This document shows positions 5,975 to 7,769 of a DNA stretch of 7,769 nucleotides, one piece after another; the first letter of the stretch is position 1, and every line of letters begins with the position of its first letter. Position numbers and translations under genes: made by a program. Source of the stretch: Acidobacteriota bacterium (lineage in GTDB: Bacteria; Acidobacteriota; Terriglobia; Terriglobales; Acidobacteriaceae); assembly GCA_003225615.1 (NCBI GenBank), contig QIAS01000025.1, forward strand, positions 3,174 to 10,942. Direction: 5' to 3'. The notes below the pieces were generated by a model. It was not told the DNA's origin. It worked only from the letters and a program-made list of their open reading frames with translations, and ran no database searches.

Positions 5975-7678
5975 TTACTCTGACTTGTTTCTCGCCGCTT
6001 CGAACTCGTCTCCCTTTTGCCACTGGATCAGTTTCGGCAGACCCGCGGCCTCCCACCCCAGAGCGAATCCGAAGCGCGCCATGGCGCTGTCGCCGGTGAA
6101 GTCCATGTCGGGGCGATATTCATCGCTCGGCTGGTGATAGTGCTTGGTCGTGTACTCGCGATCTTGCTCCAAGCCCCAGGCTTCGCTGTGTCCTTTGAAC
6201 TTCATGCCTTCATTGACGGAAAAGGATGGGATACCCACCCGCGCCAGGCTGAAGTGATCGGAGCGGTAGTAGTGCCCGGCTTCAGGACGCGCATCGGGAC
6301 GGATGGTAAGACGGAACTCTCTCGCCGTCGCTTGTACCAGGGGATAGAAATTCGTGCGCTCGGCGCCGGAAACTTCCACATCTTCCGGAGCACCCAGCGG
6401 TTTGACGTCGTCGTAGTTCAGGTCGAGACTGATCTTTCCAGCAGGGACAGGAGGATGCTTTCCCAGGTACTCCGAACCCAATAGCCCCTGCTCTTCCGCC
6501 GTAACCGCCGCGAAGATGATTGAGCGCCGCGGCTTGGCCACAGACTGTCCGTAGGCGCGCGCAATCTCCAGCAGAATGCCGCAGCCCGTGGCATTGTCTT
6601 CCGCGCCGTTGTAAATGTTGTCGCCGGGCATATCGGGACGAATGCCCAGGTGATCGTAGTGCGCTGTGTACATCACGGCTTCATGCTTGAGCTTGCGGTC
6701 CGAACCCGGCAGCATGGCAATGACATTATTCGATTCAAACGGACGAACCTTGCTGACCATATGCGCCTTCAGCTTGATAGGAAGCTCGACCGGCTTGAAA
6801 TCGCGCGAGCGTGCATCGGTCATCATTTTGTTCAAATCCATGCGCGCCGCTTTAGCCAGTTTCTCTGCCACGCCGTACTGGATCCAGGACGCTACTTTCA
6901 GCTCAGGTTGACCTTCTAACTTTAGAAATGACTTTTCCCCCGAATTCGAGTTGCGTACCACCTCCCAGCCGTAGCTGGCCATGTCGGTCTTATGAATCAG
7001 AATGGCGCCGACTGCGCCTTTGCGCGCCGCCTCCTCGTACTTGTATGTCCAGCGGCCGTAGTAAGTAAGAGCCGGGCCTTTGAAGAATTTCGGGTCATCT
7101 GAGGGGGGCTCGTTCACCAGCATCAGCAGGACTTTGCCCTTAACGTCGGTGCCCTTGTAGTCGTCCCAGTTATATTCAGGCGCTTCGATGCCGTAACCCA
7201 CGAAAATAATGTCGGCATCCACGTCGGACTGCGACTGCTGAGTCTCATCGTAAGCGACGTAGTCGTCGAGCGGCTTCAGTTCCACCGCGCTGCCTTGAGA
7301 AGGCACAAACCAGAATCTGGTCTCCGGCGAAGGTGTAATGCCCACCAGCGGAACTTTCTGCATGTAGTTGCCGTTATCGCCGGCTGGTTTCAGGCCGTAG
7401 AGCGCGAACTGGGTAGCTAAGTATTCGGCCGCAATATCGCCGCCGCGCTGGCCGGTACCGCGCCCTTCCAGCAGATCATGCGAGAGAAATCGGACATGCT
7501 GCCGGATGTGGTCAGGAATTATTGTCTCCATGGCCGCGAATGCGCCCGCCGGCAAGCGGATGGCGGCCGCCATCACGGCATTCCTACGTTCTGATGAGGC
7601 TGGATCGGCCGATAAACCAGCACTCACCAGGCTTGCAAGCAGCGCGACCGTGAAAAAAACAAGGCTCTTCCGCATCAT
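5975..7678 (-). CDS. Secreted M28-family zinc metallopeptidase with PA-type insert
   Basis: A 567-residue exported exopeptidase of the M28 clan (two co-catalytic zincs; family members are mostly aminopeptidases). Residues 1-24 are a signal peptide (MMRK, hydrophobic stretch, SAGLSA before Asp25). Residues about 150-300 form a PA-like subdomain (KGKVLLMLVNEPP, GAVGAILI) as in transferrin-receptor-type M28 proteins. The peptidase core at about 315-545 shows the metal and catalytic residues in order: His340 in AHYDHLG, Asp361 in GAEDNATG, Glu395 (catalytic) and Glu396 in TAEEQGLLGS, Asp419 in SLDLNYDD (Asp423 is an alternative), and His515 in YHQPSDE. All expected positions are filled, so it should be active. 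Two ATGs stand in tandem at 7678 and 7675; GGGAG nine bases before the first favours 7678. The substrate is unknown; uptake of environmental peptides fits the export signal. Confidence 0.92.
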   Translation of the reverse strand: MMRKSLVFFTVALLASLVSAGLSADPASSERRNAVMAAAIRLPAGAFAAMETIIPDHIRQHVRFLSHDLLEGRGTGQRGGDIAAEYLATQFALYGLKPAGDNGNYMQKVPLVGITPSPETRFWFVPSQGSAVELKPLDDYVAYDETQQSQSDVDADIIFVGYGIEAPEYNWDDYKGTDVKGKVLLMLVNEPPSDDPKFFKGPALTYYGRWTYKYEEAARKGAVGAILIHKTDMASYGWEVVRNSNSGEKSFLKLEGQPELKVASWIQYGVAEKLAKAARMDLNKMMTDARSRDFKPVELPIKLKAHMVSKVRPFESNNVIAMLPGSDRKLKHEAVMYTAHYDHLGIRPDMPGDNIYNGAEDNATGCGILLEIARAYGQSVAKPRRSIIFAAVTAEEQGLLGSEYLGKHPPVPAGKISLDLNYDDVKPLGAPEDVEVSGAERTNFYPLVQATAREFRLTIRPDARPEAGHYYRSDHFSLARVGIPSFSVNEGMKFKGHSEAWGLEQDREYTTKHYHQPSDEYRPDMDFTGDSAMARFGFALGWEAAGLPKLIQWQKGDEFEAARNKSE

Positions 7679-7687
7679 TAAATCGAG

Positions 7688-7692
7688 CTCCC
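7688..7692 (-). promoter_or_regulatory. Ribosome binding site GGGAG of the peptidase gene
   Basis: Minus-strand GGGAG lies 9 bases before the first of two adjacent ATG codons and 12 before the second, which favours the first ATG as the start. Confidence 0.55.
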
Positions 7693-7722
7693 GACGAAGG
7701 GCTAATTATTAGGAAAAGCTAT

Positions 7723-7751
7723 ATTGTACGGGAAAGAACAGTGGCTGTGCA
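7723..7751 (-). promoter_or_regulatory. Candidate sigma-70-type promoter of the M28 peptidase gene
   Basis: On the minus strand TGCACA (7751-7746, 4 of 6 to TTGACA) is followed after 17 bases by TACAAT (7728-7723, 5 of 6 to TATAAT). Transcription would begin near 7716 and leave a leader of about 38 bases before the ATG at 7678. The surrounding sequence is AT-rich compared with the coding regions. The window ends 18 bases upstream, so any operator further out cannot be seen. Confidence 0.45.
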
Positions 7752-7769
7752 GTTCACCCCGAGGACACG

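Noticed and set aside
5842..6137. Plus-strand open frames across the end of the peptidase gene
   Set aside because: They run mostly antisense to the conserved M28 coding region and are in a different frame from the DUF1275-like remnant; their peptides show no recognisable features.

Overview
The window looks like an ordinary chromosomal stretch from a moderately GC-rich Gram-negative bacterium, most likely an Acidobacteriota (Terriglobia-like) genome. That placement is inferred from the style of the genes: a very long Pro-rich TonB-family protein with a cytosolic N-terminal extension, a secreted TPR protein, and a large secreted M28 peptidase with a PA-type insert. No mobile element, CRISPR array, rRNA or tRNA was seen.

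Layout. Positions 1-48 (minus) may be the first 16 codons of a divergent gene cut by the left edge (weak). Positions 49-181 are a compact regulatory region with a perfect 8-bp inverted repeat, a second palindrome that contains a TATAAT box, and a Shine-Dalgarno-like AGG. The TonB-family gene follows on the plus strand (182-1984). After a 62-bp convergent gap with no evident terminator come three minus-strand genes. Read in transcription order they are an M28 metallopeptidase (7678-5975), a secreted TPR protein (5677-4193), and, 16 bp further on, a cytosolic protein with a divergent class III cyclase-homology domain (4176-2047). The 297-bp gap between peptidase and TPR gene (5678-5974) holds a possible promoter for the TPR gene, a stem-loop, and a short plus-strand remnant that reads like the start of a DUF1275 (YoaK-type) membrane protein gene, cut off just before the peptidase stop codon.

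How the genes may work together. The TonB-family protein should carry proton-motive-force energy from an ExbB-ExbD motor to outer-membrane receptors, but no exbB/exbD or receptor gene is in view. The M28 peptidase is a zinc exopeptidase of the envelope or exterior. The TPR and cyclase-like genes form a tight two-gene unit, one product exported and one cytosolic; the link between them is unknown. The most unusual items are the cyclase-like domain, which keeps the metal- and transition-state-type residues but lacks the usual purine-selecting residues and has a very short central segment, and the DUF1275 remnant, which marks a past deletion or rearrangement.
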